From the NCBI GenBank assembly GCA_022410635.1, contig JAJVDF010000261.1:848227-912226 (forward strand): 64,000 nt of DNA, read 5' to 3'. Of this stretch, positions 23,734 to 34,484 are shown one piece after another. The stretch comes from Tretioscincus oriximinensis. Its lineage: Eukaryota > Chordata > Lepidosauria > Squamata > Gymnophthalmidae. Both the position numbers and the translations under genes were made by a program. The notes under the pieces were generated by a model. That model worked only from the letters and a program-made list of their open reading frames with translations, was not told the origin of the DNA and made no database searches. The first letter of the stretch is position 1. Each line of letters opens with the position of its first letter.

Positions 23734-24676
23734 TTTTTCTTTTAAAATTATGTGTGTGTGGTAGACAGAGGAGGAAGAGGAGGGGAGACAGAAGGAAAAA
23801 AAAGGATCTGTGTATAATTGAATAATGCTTTAGCATAGATAATTCATTCCATGTTTGTGCACTTTTGACTTGCCTCTTACTTGGCCTCATGAGACCAGAG
23901 TAACGCCAAGGTGTTATAGCAAGCGAAGAGTACCTCCCTTCAGTGAGGGCTTTGGCCAGGGCTCAGTGATTACTTCAGAGGAGCAAACTGCACCTGAGTA
24001 CACAGCAGTTCTAGTGCTAATGCACTCAGCTGACCAGCAGCCCTATGACTTCACTGCAGATGGTATAAAGCAAGTGCAAACACACACACACACACAAATG
24101 GGAGACCCAGAGTGAGAAAATGATGCCTATAACAAAGCACACGCGAATGGAAACTGCCACACGTACTCCTTCCTGTTCAAAGACCTGTCTGTGTTTTCGC
24201 AGTTGGCTTGAGAAGCAACTAGACTAAGAGCTGAAAACAATGATATCCCCCCAAACTGTTAACATTCATACTTTAACTACTCTGATGCAGATGGGCAGTA
24301 TGAGCATATTATAATGTGGCACTTTCCCAACTATGGAATCCCATCTTCCTTCTCTTCTCCATTTCTTTCAATTTGCAGTATTGCTATGTTCATTTTCCTG
24401 CCATTGCATCCACAGATATTATATACTTTATGATATTTTTAAAAGCTAGAATATGGCTTTTCAAGGAAATCTATATATTGCAGCATGATATGAACCCATG
24501 TAATTGATATTCCAATGGCTAACACCAAGGCAACTGATATAGGGCTGATGTTGTGGGGGAAGAAGGGAATGAGGGATGTGAGGGATGTAAATGTAATATG
24601 GATGTGTTCTGTGATATTATTGTTCATATAATTACAGCTCTTAAATAATATATACCCAACAACAATGGGTCTTCAG
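23734..24676. other. no gene seen; short CA repeat
   Basis: No supported gene. A (CA)n microsatellite lies at 24079-24096 and a GGAGG-rich purine tract at 23767-23800. Confidence 0.55.
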
Positions 24677-24845
24677 TAACAACAACATTTATTTATAATG
24701 CCCCTTTAACCAAAGGGCACAGCACATAGCCTTTCTCCACAATAGATGTCCTATAAAGTAGGCAGGGCGGAGAGAGTTCTAAAAAACTGTGACTGGCCTA
24801 AGGTCATCTAGCTGGCTTCATAGTAACAGAAGTTGATATGCAGTC
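24677..24845 (-). mobile_element. SINE fragment, family C-like, minus strand
   Basis: An aacaacaac tail is followed by atttatttataatgcccctt, as at 38617-38848. The body has gactggcctaaggtcatcta, the inverse of the SINE phrase agctgggtgaccttgg. The tRNA head is missing or unrecognisable. Confidence 0.6.
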
Positions 24846-25473
24846 TGTAAAATAATACCCCAAAAGCCAATATAAAAATCTCCAATAGAACAAAAATGTG
24901 TTCTTAAGTAGTTTCAATTATTATAAAGGCTCAAGTCTGACAAGCCCTAGGGGAACAAAAGGCAATAATTTCATTCTTGCTATTGGGATTGAAGTGTTCA
25001 ACAATCAAGACCTCCCACTGAACTTAACAGATGAAGATGTTCAGATGCCGGGATAAATAAGGTGGGTGATACCTTAGCCACCATGTTAAACTAGGCTCTA
25101 GTCATATCTAAGTTTTAATCCAGCTTCAGACCACTTTCAAAATGAGAGACCACATCAGTGAAGCGGCAAGATTTATTTGTTTATTTATTTGGCATTCTCT
25201 AACTCAGAAAATCCATCTTTGGCTAGGTAAGGTGGAAAGAGACCTACATATTAATCACTGTGTCGCTGTATTCTTTCATTCTAATGACGAAGCTTGATTA
25301 AAACTTGGAAGTGATCATTGTCCCATTTTATATATTTTTTTATATTTATTCCACTTAAATATGGCTTCACTTAAATGATTTATCCTCTGTCCTGGTCCAC
25401 CCATGGAAACCTGTAGTGGCTACAAGTAGCAGCAGCATGTTTGAATGGAGGGCAGATCTGCACAGACAAAAAT

Positions 25474-26253
25474 GACGTTGCAGGCAAAGGCTAACCAGGC
25501 AATAATTCAGAGAGAGAACAATTTAATCATTCAGTTTCTTTTATTTAATGCAATATGATAAAATAAAGAATAGATAAGTCACCACATTTATGAAAGCATA
25601 AAATTGGATTTGATAGTGGAATAAAGTTAGGCTACGGATAAAATGAATAGAAGGGAGAAAGTGAGCATCTTAGCTGACAGTCCCATATAGCCACCTTGGC
25701 TGACCTAGGAACCCAGCCACTTCCCTCATGGGTGAAAATACTCTTCCCGCATAGTCCATTACTGAGAAGGATCCAAGCCCTCTCGCTCTCCTGGCAAGCA
25801 CTGCCCAGCCCATGCTTAAAGCAGACACAACCTGATCTATGCCTGTCGGATCTGCTCAGCCCATGGCACACCCAAGGATCAAGAAGGTTGAACAGAATTC
25901 TCAAGGTGATAGCCCATATTTGAGCCCTACCTCCATGACTCAAAATTGCGTTCAGCTTCCAGCTCCTTCCCAAGGGCAAGCTCCACGCCTTTGAACCCCT
26001 TTAACAGAGGCCCTCGCCAAATATAGGATAGTCAAAATAATGAGCACAAAGCAGCTGCAGAAGAGTATGACGGCAGAGAATCTCTCTGCTCGACGAACAA
26101 TGCAAACAGCACTGTTGAGGCTGCACAGCACCCTTTTAAGGCCCACGCTTAAATCCCGCCTCCACAGCCTGTCTGCACATTGATGGCGTGCTCCCGAGCT
26201 ACCATAGATCCGGAAGAGACTCAGAGCGTCACCGTTTGCTTGCCTGCAACAGT
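25474..26253 (-). mobile_element. possible solo LTR-like element with inverted ends
   Basis: The ends are inverse copies: gacgttgcaggcaa on the left and ttgcctgcaacagtc on the right. On the minus strand there is a TATA-like ccttaaaagggtg about 100 bp inside the start and an aataaa signal in the last 150 bp (minus of about 25530-25570), as in an LTR. GC content is higher than around it. No coding and no clear target duplication. A non-autonomous DNA transposon is the alternative. Confidence 0.4.
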
Positions 26254-26299
26254 CCCCTTTGCTCTATCACCGATGAGCATTTATTGCAGCAGCTTGGGT

Positions 26300-26414
26300 G
26301 CCTCCTAAGCTCTCAGCACTTAATTGTGGACAGCTCTGAAGATGTCATTGCAGGTTCTTTGTGATGGCAGCTTCAGAGCTGTCCTCAAGTAAGTGCTAAA
26401 AGCTCAGAGAGGCC
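26300..26414. repeat. strong hairpin, 115 nt
   Basis: The arms pair along almost their full length. The best part, 26328-26384, pairs ggacagctctgaag with cttcagagctgtcc, then tgtcat with atggca. Outer arms agcactta and taagtgct, and gcctc and gaggc, extend it. It could be a small MITE or a transcribed hairpin such as a microRNA precursor. No flanking duplication was found. Confidence 0.65.
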
Positions 26415-27537
26415 ATCAGAAACAGGATTTCAAAGGCAGTGCTGACAGGAACTAGATAAACATGTGATTGCAAACATGTGACTTCAAACATGGGTAAGCT
26501 GCTGAATGCAAATGTTTGTGGCTACAGCTAATCCACATCAAACTAAAGCATATTAACCACTGTTCTTTAAAGCAGGTACGTGCAAATAAGCCCTTAATTC
26601 CTGTAGGACAATGTTATGGGGGTTTCCTTTTCCCACGGAACAAAGGTTTAAAAGTGAGAGCTATCTAGTGAGAACCTTTTTAATGAAATAATGAAGATAG
26701 ACTAAATGGAAATATCAAGCTTAATGCAAAGGACGTATGGTTGGACTTGCCATACTTGTAATGAAGCATGCTTAGAAGATGGGGTGCATTCAACATACTG
26801 CCTTTTGGGGTGTTGTTTCTATATATGAAGAACTTCCCCTTTCCTCACATGGATCTCCTCTCTTCCTCGTGAATTCATCACCATTTCCCATGAATCCCTG
26901 ATGTGATGTGGGTGAATTCAAGGAAAAACATCACCTTTAAACACACTCACATTTTGGAGCCTCTGAGGGATTCTTTTACTTTCATGATTCATCAGGAAAA
27001 AGCAGCTGATTCATGCCCTGTAGCTTCTGTTGTTACTGAAAAGCAAGCAAGCAATTTCCCACAATTCCCCTGACAGAAAATACTTACCTACAGGCAGTTC
27101 TGATCTGTGAATCACCATTGCTACTCTAATTCCACCTTGACTCATAAGTATGCAAATTGAAGTGAGAATTCATCAAGAGTAATTGTTTCAAATTGTACTT
27201 AAGGTTGGCTAAGACAACTAACTTAACTTTTTGAGCTTAACTGAAATAGCAAAGGTGCTAAGGGACCACATGCCACTTCAAGACTGTCTCTCTCTCTCTC
27301 TCTTTTTAAAAAAAAGATTTTATTTTATTTTCAAATAAATATAAGTAAAATTTCATTTATTTCCCAAATTAATCAACATAATGGTGATGTCAATGACTTT
27401 ACACCCTTCTTCTCTGAATCCTTTACAGGCTTTGTCAACAATGCATTTTTATCCTCCACATCAGTAGTCTGTCCTTCCATTTTCAAAGCATATGATTAAA
27501 CTAATCTCCATAACAAAAATACAGAACTTGGTCTTTC
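26415..27537. other. no gene seen
   Basis: No supported gene. A (TC)n tract followed by a T/A-rich stretch lies at 27285-27340. Confidence 0.55.
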
Positions 27538-27958
27538 AAAATGCTTTCTCTGTCACACAACACTAGGACCAGAGGGCACTCCTTAAAACTGTTGGGTAGA
27601 AAAGTGAGAACAGATAAAGGAAAGTATTTTTTCACCCAGAGGGTCATCGGCCTGTGCAATTTACTTCCTGAAGACGTAGTGGTAGCTAACAGCTTAGGTA
27701 GTTTCAAGACAGGACTAGACAGGTTTATGAACACCAAGGATTTAATGGATACTAGGATGGCTGTCTGGATGTTGCCTCCGGGATGGAGCAACAGGCAGGA
27801 CTCCTGAAATGCCATTTGCAGGGAGTCATGAACAGGAGCATATTTTGCTTTCCTCTGTTCGGACTGCCAAGGTGCATCTGGTGGGCCTCTGTGTGACACA
27901 GAATGCTGGACTTGATGGGCTGTGGCCTGATCCAGTATGGCTCTTCTTATGTTCTTAT
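27538..27958 (+). mobile_element. CR1-like LINE, 3' end copy
   Basis: It starts inside the last part of the reverse transcriptase ORF (LSHNTRTRGHSLKLLGRK, then KGKYFFTQRVIGLCNLLPED) and continues open to about 27807. The 3' UTR with gggcctctgtgtgacacaga follows, and it ends at atggctcttcttatgttctt. The reading frame is better kept here than in the copies at 4022 and 43495. Only the C-terminal 90 residues or so are present. Confidence 0.85.
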
Positions 27959-28380
27959 TGGCCACCAAAACCTTTGAAAACTGCCAATGTTTTCAGAACT
28001 AACATTGTATTTTTAAACAGCTCTCCTCAACAAATAAACAAATAGGTTCTTGATCTTCTTTTGTTTTTGGCAGCTTTTGTTCTCACATGGGGTCATAGAC
28101 ATTCCTGGATATTGCCTAGAGAAAGAAAAATGTGATTTTGTGGTGATGCAATTAAGCAGTTTTGCTATTTCTATAACTTTAAAATGAAAAATGAAAAGTG
28201 GAGGTAACATAGGATAAGCGCACTGGCAGAGGGGAGTGCCAGTGTCACTGAATACCAAGAAGCCTAACTTTACTGCAACCTAAGATGGAACAAAATCACA
28301 CATTTGCAGATATCTTCATTATGACCACAACATTAAAAATGGAGGGAATGTGGAATGAGGTGTGTCAATTACCTCTCTGG

Positions 28381-28523
28381 CCTGGCCTTTGGCTGAGGAA
28401 ACTGCTGTCCCTCCTCCAATTTTTAGATGGGGTTGTTTTTAATATACTGTGTTTTTATTGTTAACCGCCCTGCGAGCTTTGGGTATAAGACAGTATAAAA
28501 ATGTAACTAAATAAATAAATAAT
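28381..28523 (+). repeat. dispersed repeat with (AAAT)n tail
   Basis: It starts cctttggctgaggaaactgc and ends gccctgcgagctttgggtat followed by (AAAT)n. The same order, inverted, is seen at 49600-49748, so the family has at least 140 bp of shared 3' sequence. Probably a LINE or SINE 3' end. Confidence 0.6.
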
Positions 28524-31036
28524 GTGAAGTAAGAATTATGGACAATAACTATTTTTTTTAATCATCCACAAGATCCAAACATTGATTGAAAGAGATACCC
28601 TCTCTTTGCCTACCACTTCCATAGTCGTCTTGCACATTCATAACCTTAACTATAGAATAAAAATGTTCCAGTATTTGGACAATTTGGATATCAAATTGAT
28701 TGGAAAAAAATCTCAGCTTAAAAAAAATCATGAACACNTTTTTTATGTTATTTCAGTGAACCAGGGACAACCTTACTGGTCCATTGCCTTGTTTGTGACG
28801 GCAGCTACACGTATGCTAATGCAATCCCTTCTAAGGCTGTGAGCACACAAAGTGGGGAAAGGGTAAGAAATTCCCTGCTGGCTAGTGGCAGTGGATTTCG
28901 TTAAAAAAAGGACATATCTTTGCTTCAAAGCGCGGGGAGCTGGCGCACACTGAGGAGAAGACGGAGGATGAACTGATGTGCGCATGCCCACTCAGCTGCA
29001 CTCCTGCAGCCCTATGACTGGTGTGTTTTGTGGCTCTCGCCTTCTTTTATAAGGTCAGACACACAAAAAGGGCAATAGGCATCTGTAATGGGAGACACCT
29101 ACCTTTTGCTATGAAGTTGAAAAATATCTGCAAAAGAAGATTCCTGTCCTTTTGTAGATCTTTTCTGACTGCATAACAAAGGCTAGCAAATCCTCCATTT
29201 GGCCATGTGGACCAAAGAGGAACCTCATGCTAGGAATAAGGTATGTAGCCATTGTGTAGCTGCACCTTAAGTCACTTTTGAGTTGTTTTTGGAAGAAAAA
29301 AAAGAGTACACAGATGCAGCCCAAGACTGAATCCTGCAGTGTTTTCCCCTCTTCTTTCTGCCAGTTATTTGTTATAATCTTTCATCTGTGACTCTTTGTT
29401 ACTCAACCACAAGAAATAGACTCAAGGCAAAAGATTTACTAGCCTGGGTGTGACCGTGGTGTTCCCTATCACCACCTCAAACCCCACTTTAATTTTGGTT
29501 TTGACATTTCTACTTCACTGCTTTTCTTCCTCTTTTTAATAAACTTAATATCAACACAAGGTTTGAAAAGCAGTTTATTAATCCTGGCTCTGTGACTGCT
29601 TAGCTGGAAAACAAGGGAACGCCATGTAACTCTCTGATGATTATCCAGAAGAGAAGGGCCATCACTCAGGGAATTANAGAAGAAGGATGAATGAGAGAAA
29701 CAGGATGAAACTAAGCAAAGGAAAATATTCCTAACCGTGAGGTCCACGAGGCCTGTGGAAATATCTCCCAAAGGGATGGGATGGAAACCCTGCAGGTTGA
29801 GTCACTCTGGGCTCGACTGGCCAAATATCTGCATAGAGAACAACAATCCCACACTGGCATCTGGATGGATTGCATGACCTTCTAGACCTTTTCAATCTCT
29901 TGTTTCTATGATTCAGTTGAAAGGGTGGAGTGGGGAAAATGTTAAGTAAGAGGAGCTACATGCCAGGTGGACAACTGCCAGATCATTATGAAGCATCTCA
30001 TACTTAGATCTTTTGCTCAGATAAACAAATAAATAGGATCAGAATTTTGGAAGCCATGTTGTTTCATAGGGCAATGCCCTAGAGAAAAGGCATTAATTAA
30101 TTAATTGATTAATCTTTTTCTTTCTTTTAGCAGAGACCATCTAAAATTCAAAATGCTGGAGTTACTTTTTTGTTTCAGGCTCAGGTACTCAAAGGAAATT
30201 TAGAGAAAAAAGATATTGCACTGGCTCATATTATTTAACAATATATAACTGTACTAACTACTAAAATATAACTGCCCCAGAAACAGAGGGTATTTTTACA
30301 CTTGCCTCTTTAGACTGATCACTTGATCATTCCCTGAACCTGACACAGGGAATAAGTCAACCTCTATTTCTAACAGCAAGGCGGAATTGAAAGTGACAGA
30401 TCTTCAAAAAAAGATTTGAACCTTGTTCAGATATTAGTATTCAAATGTCTGAATTAGGTAGCTCAGGTCACCACTCTTCTCTGCAGTTGTACAAAAGCCC
30501 ATGTAACCCATGAAGGTGAATATATGCACATTGTATTGTCATGTAAAAACTTACATCTTTTAAAAATGTAAACAGTATGATGTCATGCTTAAGCTCTTCA
30601 GACCTTTTAAATTTATCAGTGGCAACTTTTCTATACAAGGTATTATTTCAAACTCATGATAGCATGATCTACAATAGATCTCACAACTCATCATTCTTTA
30701 TCCACATTGGATGAAGTAGTGGATTGGAATATGGCACCAATATTTTCGCACTTCTGCTATAGACTTCTTTAATGAGATCCACAATTGCTACCCATATTAC
30801 AGTTTATGAAAGACATACAAGAACCACACCCCATAGGCAAGAATGTACTGGGAGAGCCTTTTGTGAAGCGTTATCAAAAATGTTGCTGGAAATGTGTGCC
30901 ATAAATTGCTGAGGCCAGGAACTTCAGGTTACAAGTAGCCATTCGAGTGGGGTTCTAGCAGACTGCTCTAGCATGACTTGCACTAACTACCACAAACTAT
31001 ATGGGCCACAATAGGCCACAAAATGTGGAAATGGCT
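28524..31036. other. about 2.5 kb without a supported gene
   Basis: No coding signature. Unresolved single bases at 28738 and 29677. A short attaattaattgattaat tract lies near 30093-30113. Confidence 0.5.
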
Positions 31037-32240
31037 AATAAGAACATAAGAAGAGCCATACTGGATCAGGCCACAGCCCATCAGGTCCAGCATTCTGTGT
31101 TACACAGAGGCCCACCAGATGCACCTGGGCAGTCCAAACAGAGGAAAGCAAAATATGCACCTGTACATGACTCTCTGCAAATGGTATTTCAGGAGTCCTG
31201 CCTGTTGCTCCATCCCGGAGGCAACATCCAGACATCCATCCTAGTATCCAGTTATGCCTTTGGTGTCCATAAACCTGTCTAGTCTTGTCTTGAAACTATC
31301 CAAGCTCACAGCTACCACTACCTCTTCAGGAAGTAAATTCCACAGGCCGATGACCGTCTGGGTGCAAAAATACTTTCCTTTGTCTGTTCTCACTTTTCTA
31401 CCCAACAGTTTTAAAGAGTGCCCCCTGGTCCTAGTGTTCTAGGAGAGAGAAAACATTTTTTCTCTATTCACCCTGTCTATTCCATGCATTATTTTGTACA
31501 CTTCAATCAGATCACCCCTCAGACGTCGCCTTTCCATGCTGAAGAGGCCCAGACGTTGCAGCCTGACTTCGTAAGAGAGGTGCACCAGACCCTCGATCTT
31601 TTTTTGTTGCCCTTTTCTGCACCTTCTCCAGTTCCAAAATGTCCCTCTTGAGATGTGGTGACCAGACTTGAACACAGTATTCCAATTGTGGCCTCACCAC
31701 AGATTTTTAAAGAGGCAAAACATTTGCTGACTTCTTTTAGATTTCTTTCCTAATTATCCCCAACATGGAAATTGCCTTTTTTGCTGCCACTGCACACTGG
31801 GTTGANATTTTCATTGAATTGTCCACCAACACCCCAAGATCCTTTTCTTGCTTGGTCACAGAAAGCTTGGTTCCCATCAGGCGGTAGGCGTAGTTGGGGC
31901 TCTTTGCCCCAATATGCATAATCTTGCACTTGCTTAAGTTGTAGTGCATTTACCACTTTGATGCCCACTCACCCAATTTCAATAAATCACTTTGGAGTGC
32001 CTGGCAATCATTTTCAGTTTTCACTACCCTGAACAGTTTAGTGTCATCAGCAAACTTGGCTACTTCACTATTTACTTCGGCATCCAGATCGTTTATAAAT
32101 ATATTGAAAAGCAAGGGTCCCAGTACAGATCCCTGGGTTACCCCACTTCTTACCTCTTTCCATTCAATACTATCCATTTAATACTATCCTCCTTTTTTAT
32201 CTTTTAGCCAGTTTCCAATCCAGGACAAAGTCTGTCCTCT
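31037..32240 (-). mobile_element. CR1-like LINE, longest copy in the window
   Basis: On the minus strand it runs from within the reverse transcriptase palm (about 32240) to the 3' end at 31037 (ggctcttcttatgttcttat). Order: polymerase palm, thumb, C-terminal region, then a 3' UTR of about 370 bp with the diagnostic phrase gggcctctgtgtaacacaga. It is broken by several stops and frameshifts and one N at 31806. No target duplication could be read. Confidence 0.88.
31439..32177 (-). pseudogene. CR1-like reverse transcriptase fragment, frameshifted
   Basis: From the high coordinate down the frames read GVTQGSVLGPLLFNIFINDL, then AKFADDTKLF (the catalytic FADD box, intact here), LQSDLLKLGEWASKW, then after a shift KLSVTKQEKDLGVLVDNSMK. 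After another shift come [20 protein letters not shown] and [19 protein letters not shown]. The order agrees with CR1/L2-clade enzymes. The endonuclease domain lies upstream of the truncation and is lost. Confidence 0.87.
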
Positions 32241-32981
32241 TATACGTCTTATAATGACAGCATCGGACCTCAAGAATTTCTGATTTACATAGCATATGAC
32301 AAGCCTGTCACTGTTATAAAGGTACATTTTGGCCATGTCAGAATTGCAGATAATGTTTGAGAATTAAAAATCAAATAATAAAGTCCTCTTTTATGCTTTC
32401 TCTACTTTTTGCAGCTGTACGTGAAAGTGGAATATTTCATAATGGACATCCATGTTGTGTCTATAGCATGTTTCACACATGTCCCAAGAGGATAGGTCTT
32501 CTCTTTTTATTAAACCAGAATGTAAAGCAAGTTGTAAGAATAGAAGAGAGTTTTGAACTTTTGTATAAAAAAGCATACGTTGTATAAAATCTTAATTTAC
32601 AACATTTTAGAATGCCTAGCAGATACAGCCGATTCCAGAAAAAAAAATACGCAAGATAAATTATTTCTCTTTCCTAGAACCGTTGAACTCATACGAAAAC
32701 CTCATTGCTGGAAGGGATAAAGCAGGAAAAGTGGACAACTAGCCAGAACATTAAAATATTTGGCCTTAACTTTGATAACGATAAACTAAAAATAAAGCCA
32801 ACTAAATCTGTGTCAGGCACATCCACACAGATGCTGCAGCAGTATAGGAACTTCCAAGTTAAAATCTAACTGAACAGGAAGATATTTTGAAATGTTTTAC
32901 TTTGACAGGGAAAAGATTTCCCTTTAACTCTTCCTCCTTCTCTCTCATTCTTCTGTATCCACACGAGGGAATTAAAAGAGG
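32241..32981. other. no gene seen
   Basis: AT-rich spacer between the CR1 and L1 copies; nothing recognised. Confidence 0.55.
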
Positions 32982-33810
32982 GCTTACCTTTTTTTTTTTT
33001 TTTAATAATTTTTATTAGTATATATAAATATGACATTATATAATTACACACATATATATATTAAAAACAACCATCATTCTTGAATGTCATACTTTATAGA
33101 AAAAAACCTCCACCTCACCAATGTGTGCTCCCCTCCCCTCCCCCCCCCCTACTTGAGGATATCCAACACAATCTTAAGTAAATCTTTTCAGATCCAAAAT
33201 CCAGTATATTGTAAATGCCGTGGGTGAATACATCTTATGAAATATCACATAGGAAATGAAGGCCCTCCATTTTTTCTCCCATGTTAAATGGAGTATAATT
33301 CCCAATCTTCTTAGCCTTCTTTCCCTTAAAAAGTCAAAGAGTACAATTTCTGCCATATAATCATACCAGGCTTCCTGAGTCCATTTTTCTTTGTCCTTCC
33401 ATCCTCTTGCTATCTGAATGTGAGCTGCCCTTATCCCTTGCTTAAATATATATCCCTTATCGCTCCCTAATTGTGTTAAGTTCTTATTTCCTATAAGGAC
33501 CTCCCTCTCAATAGGAATATTTACCTGGAGTATATTTGGGAGTTCCCCTATGATCTCCTCCCAAAATTTCTTTACTTCTCTGCACTCAAACCACATGTGG
33601 ATATAAGTCCCTATATCTATGCCGCAATGCCAGCATATTGGTGACGTATTTAGCATATGTGATAATTGGCTAGGAGTCCTATACCACTTTGTCATTAGTT
33701 TCAATTCCCCTTCTCTGAATTTATTATACTTAATTAAAAGGAATTCTTTTCTCCACCCTTCCCAATTTTCATCAGTCATATCTAAATCCTGCGACCACCT
33801 TTGCTTACCT
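32982..33810 (-). mobile_element. L1-type LINE, 5'-truncated, with target duplication
   Basis: The repeat gcttacct stands at 32982-32989 and 33803-33810, enclosing 32990-33802. Reading on the minus strand, the copy starts inside ORF2, passes its stop at about 33174, has a G-rich tract (inverse of cccctcccctccccccccc, 33130-33149), and ends in poly(A), seen here as T(15) from 32989. A G-rich 3' UTR and poly(A) are typical of L1. The CR1-like copies nearby lack poly(A). Confidence 0.85.
33174..33802 (-). pseudogene. L1 ORF2 C-terminal fragment, still open
   Basis: About 210 residues of the ORF2 C-terminal region remain in one frame. The end of the thumb-like region reads KLMTKWYRTPSQLSHMLNTS, then a Cys/His cluster CWHCGIDIGTYIHMWFEC (C-x2-C...H...C), known from L1 ORF2 C-terminal domains and thought to bind nucleic acid. 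A C-terminal tail ending in YWILDLKRFT follows. The frame extends past 33802 only because flanking DNA happens to be open. The endonuclease and reverse transcriptase cores are missing, so it cannot move by itself. Confidence 0.85.
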
Positions 33811-34229
33811 GACATTGCAGATGGATGGTTGTCTGCACACATAGTGAGCCAGCTGCCATAGGTGGGTGTGGGTAAGGAAGCTCCACCCCACAAATGGCTG
33901 AGAGCAGCCTTCCTTCCACCTGCCCTGCTTTGCAAGGCTTGCCGCTGATTGGCGCAGAGCCTGGCTGTACAGGTCGTATTTTTCAAAAAAGCAGGTTGTC
34001 AGCAATCTGCACCATGAGAGCTGAAAATATCATCTCTCATTTAACCCACAGCATGGGTCGCTCACAACCTGCCATTACATCTGCAGGAACTGCTGAGAAG
34101 GTGTTCCGTGCAGACATCACTCCTGTGTGTGGATGCAGCCATACACACATAACAATTAGTGAGCTCACAAAATTTTGCACAATTTTGTTCTGCGCACACC
34201 AATTCATTGATGCAAAATACATTTCTGCA

Positions 34230-34484
34230 GGCACGGATAGCTCAGTCGCTAAGGAATCCGTCTCTCAGCTGGGAGATCAGGTTTCGAAGCCAGCTATTCG
34301 AAAGCATGAATTGCAAGAAATTGCAACTGACCGCGAGTAGATACATGGGAACCACCACAGCCTGGTGGGGAAGATAGAATGTAAACCTTCGGGCAAAATA
34401 TACCCTTGTAAGCCGCTTTGAGTCCCTTTGAAAGGTGAGAAAAGCGGAGTATAAGAACCAAGTTCTTCTTCTTCTTCTTCTTCT
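34230..34484 (+). mobile_element. tRNA-derived SINE, family A, best-preserved copy
   Basis: The tRNA-like head has A-box tagctcagtcgctaagg (from 34238) and B-box ggtttcgaagcc (34280-34291), the internal RNA polymerase III promoter. The body has ctattcgaaagcatgaattg, accaccacagcctggtggg and taagccgctttgagtccctt, and ends agaaccaag followed by (TTC)n to 34484. About 255 bp. This copy gives the orientation of the family. It is not a functional tRNA gene: no acceptor-stem partner follows the B box. Confidence 0.85.

Noticed and set aside
24079..24096. CA-repeat tract as a possible array or regulatory site
   Set aside because: A plain dinucleotide microsatellite without spacers.
34231..34303. tRNA gene
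   Set aside because: A and B boxes are present, but there is no matching 3' acceptor strand and the sequence continues into a SINE body with a TTC tail found in four other places.
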